Source: Sphingomonas gilva
Lineage (GTDB): Bacteria; Pseudomonadota; Alphaproteobacteria; Sphingomonadales; Sphingomonadaceae
Direction: 5' to 3'
NCBI RefSeq assembly: GCF_003515075.1
Contig: NZ_QWLV01000002.1
Location: forward strand, 186,001-250,000
DNA: 64,000 nt
Shown in pieces: positions 63,497 to 64,000 of the stretch. Numbering within the stretch: position 1 is the first letter of the stretch; each line of letters begins with the position of its first letter. Position numbers and translations under genes: made by a program. The notes beneath the pieces are model-generated. The model was not told the origin of the DNA. It was given only the letters and a program-made list of their open reading frames with translations, and did not search any database.

Positions 63497-64000
63497 TCAT
63501 TCCAATGACCGCCCCGCCCGGCCGGCGATTTCTTCGACATATTGCCACGCAACCCGGCCGGAGCGGCCGCCGCGCTGGGTCGCCCAGGCGACCGCGTCGG
63601 CATCCTCGAACGCCAGCCCGTAGCGTTCGGCATAGCCACGCACGATGGCGAGGTAACCGGCCTGGTCGACGACGTGGAAACCCAGGCTCAGCCCGAACCG
63701 GTCGGCCAGCGCCAGCTGATCGTCGGCGGCGTCGCGCGGGTTGATCGCGCTCGCCTCGGCGGCATGGTCGCGCTGGATCAGGTGGCGGCGGTTGCTGGTG
63801 ACGAACAGCCGGGCGTTGGCCGGCCGCGCCTCGGCGCCGCCCTCCAGCACCGATCGCATCGCCCGCGCCTCGGCCGGCTCGTCGAAGCCGAGATCGTCGA
63901 TGAAGACCGCATAGGCCCGCGGCAGCCCGCGGATCGCGTCGAACAGGGCGGGCAGCCGTTCGAGCGCGGCGCGCGCCAGCTCGATCAGCGCGACGTCGCC
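63497..64000 (-). CDS. DUF815 AAA-type ATPase (C-terminal part; start lies right of the window)
   Basis: The last 167 codons of an AAA ATPase of the DUF815 family (DNA-binding/chaperone-like ATPases of unknown role). Visible are the Walker B-like VFIDDLGFDEPAEARAMRSV, the ARLFVTSNRRHLIQRD sensor segment and DRFGLSLGFHVVDQAGYLAI, all diagnostic of this family. The nucleotide-binding P-loop lies beyond the window. Convergent with the acyltransferase-like gene. Confidence 0.9.
   Translation of the reverse strand, partial: GDVALIELARAALERLPALFDAIRGLPRAYAVFIDDLGFDEPAEARAMRSVLEGGAEARPANARLFVTSNRRHLIQRDHAAEASAINPRDAADDQLALADRFGLSLGFHVVDQAGYLAIVRGYAERYGLAFEDADAVAWATQRGGRSGRVAWQYVEEIAGRAGRSLE

Overview
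The window reads as chromosomal DNA of a sphingomonad (Alphaproteobacteria, Sphingomonadales). Coding density and GC content are high. It carries a serine palmitoyltransferase of exactly the soluble Sphingomonas type (420 residues, PLP lysine at 265) beside an acyl carrier protein and a ceramide-reductase-like SDR. Family-level signatures such as the acidic insert in RNase E, a TorF-type porin and the BamF-like DUF3035 lipoprotein agree. The genus cannot be fixed from this sequence. No rRNA, tRNA, CRISPR array, prophage or complete insertion sequence was seen.

Layout. 1-7.3 kb: start of rne, divergent from an AmiC-type amidase, then a higBA toxin-antitoxin module, PBP1A and prfB. 7.4-15.9 kb: a lipoprotein methyltransferase, thyA, folA, an M19 dipeptidase, ribF, ileS, lspA and a BamF-like lipoprotein. 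16-21.6 kb: a porin, an sseA-metC-mscS run on the minus strand, a vapBC module and queF. 21.7-29.2 kb: a GT4 glycosyltransferase with a GH130 enzyme, a thioesterase, and a beta-propeller phytase divergent from a TonB-dependent receptor. 29.4-37.9 kb: a HerA-like ATPase, hflK-hflC-degP, mrp, a CoA-binding protein, an AAC(3)-family protein and tryptophan 2,3-dioxygenase. 38-46.3 kb: a small HTH gene with internal direct repeats, a HAD nucleotidase with dapD, an S8 protease with a barrel-like C-terminus, an LLM oxidoreductase and sdhCDA without sdhB. 46.4-53.7 kb: two tandem soluble chemoreceptors with nearly identical signalling halves, a predicted metal-dependent hydrolase with a divergent TetR regulator, obgE, pspC and proB.

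The most coherent system lies at 53.7-63.4 kb: CerR-like SDR, ACP, Spt, a CHASE3 hybrid histidine kinase, LptF, LptG, a fatty-acid desaturase and a GNAT-like protein that is a candidate bacterial ceramide synthase. Sphingomonads carry glycosphingolipids in place of LPS, so LptF and LptG here suggest that synthesis and outer-membrane export of sphingolipid are encoded together.

The second theme is intergenic palindromic DNA. One family of about 90 bp (CGTCGCCCCTGC arms, conserved GGGTTTGTGGC core) occurs at about nine sites, two of them carrying the same nested 25-bp hairpin in opposite orientation. Other families sit at 7.3, 29.2/37.0 and 54.9 kb. One GC-rich family lies in frame inside ileS. 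A further dispersed element links 38.0-38.6 kb and 49.1-49.4 kb: an operator-like palindrome (CCTACATA, AACC, GGTT) with spaced copies of a CTCAAAA-N3-GTCAACTTG motif, containing an HTH gene at the first site and no evident gene at the second.
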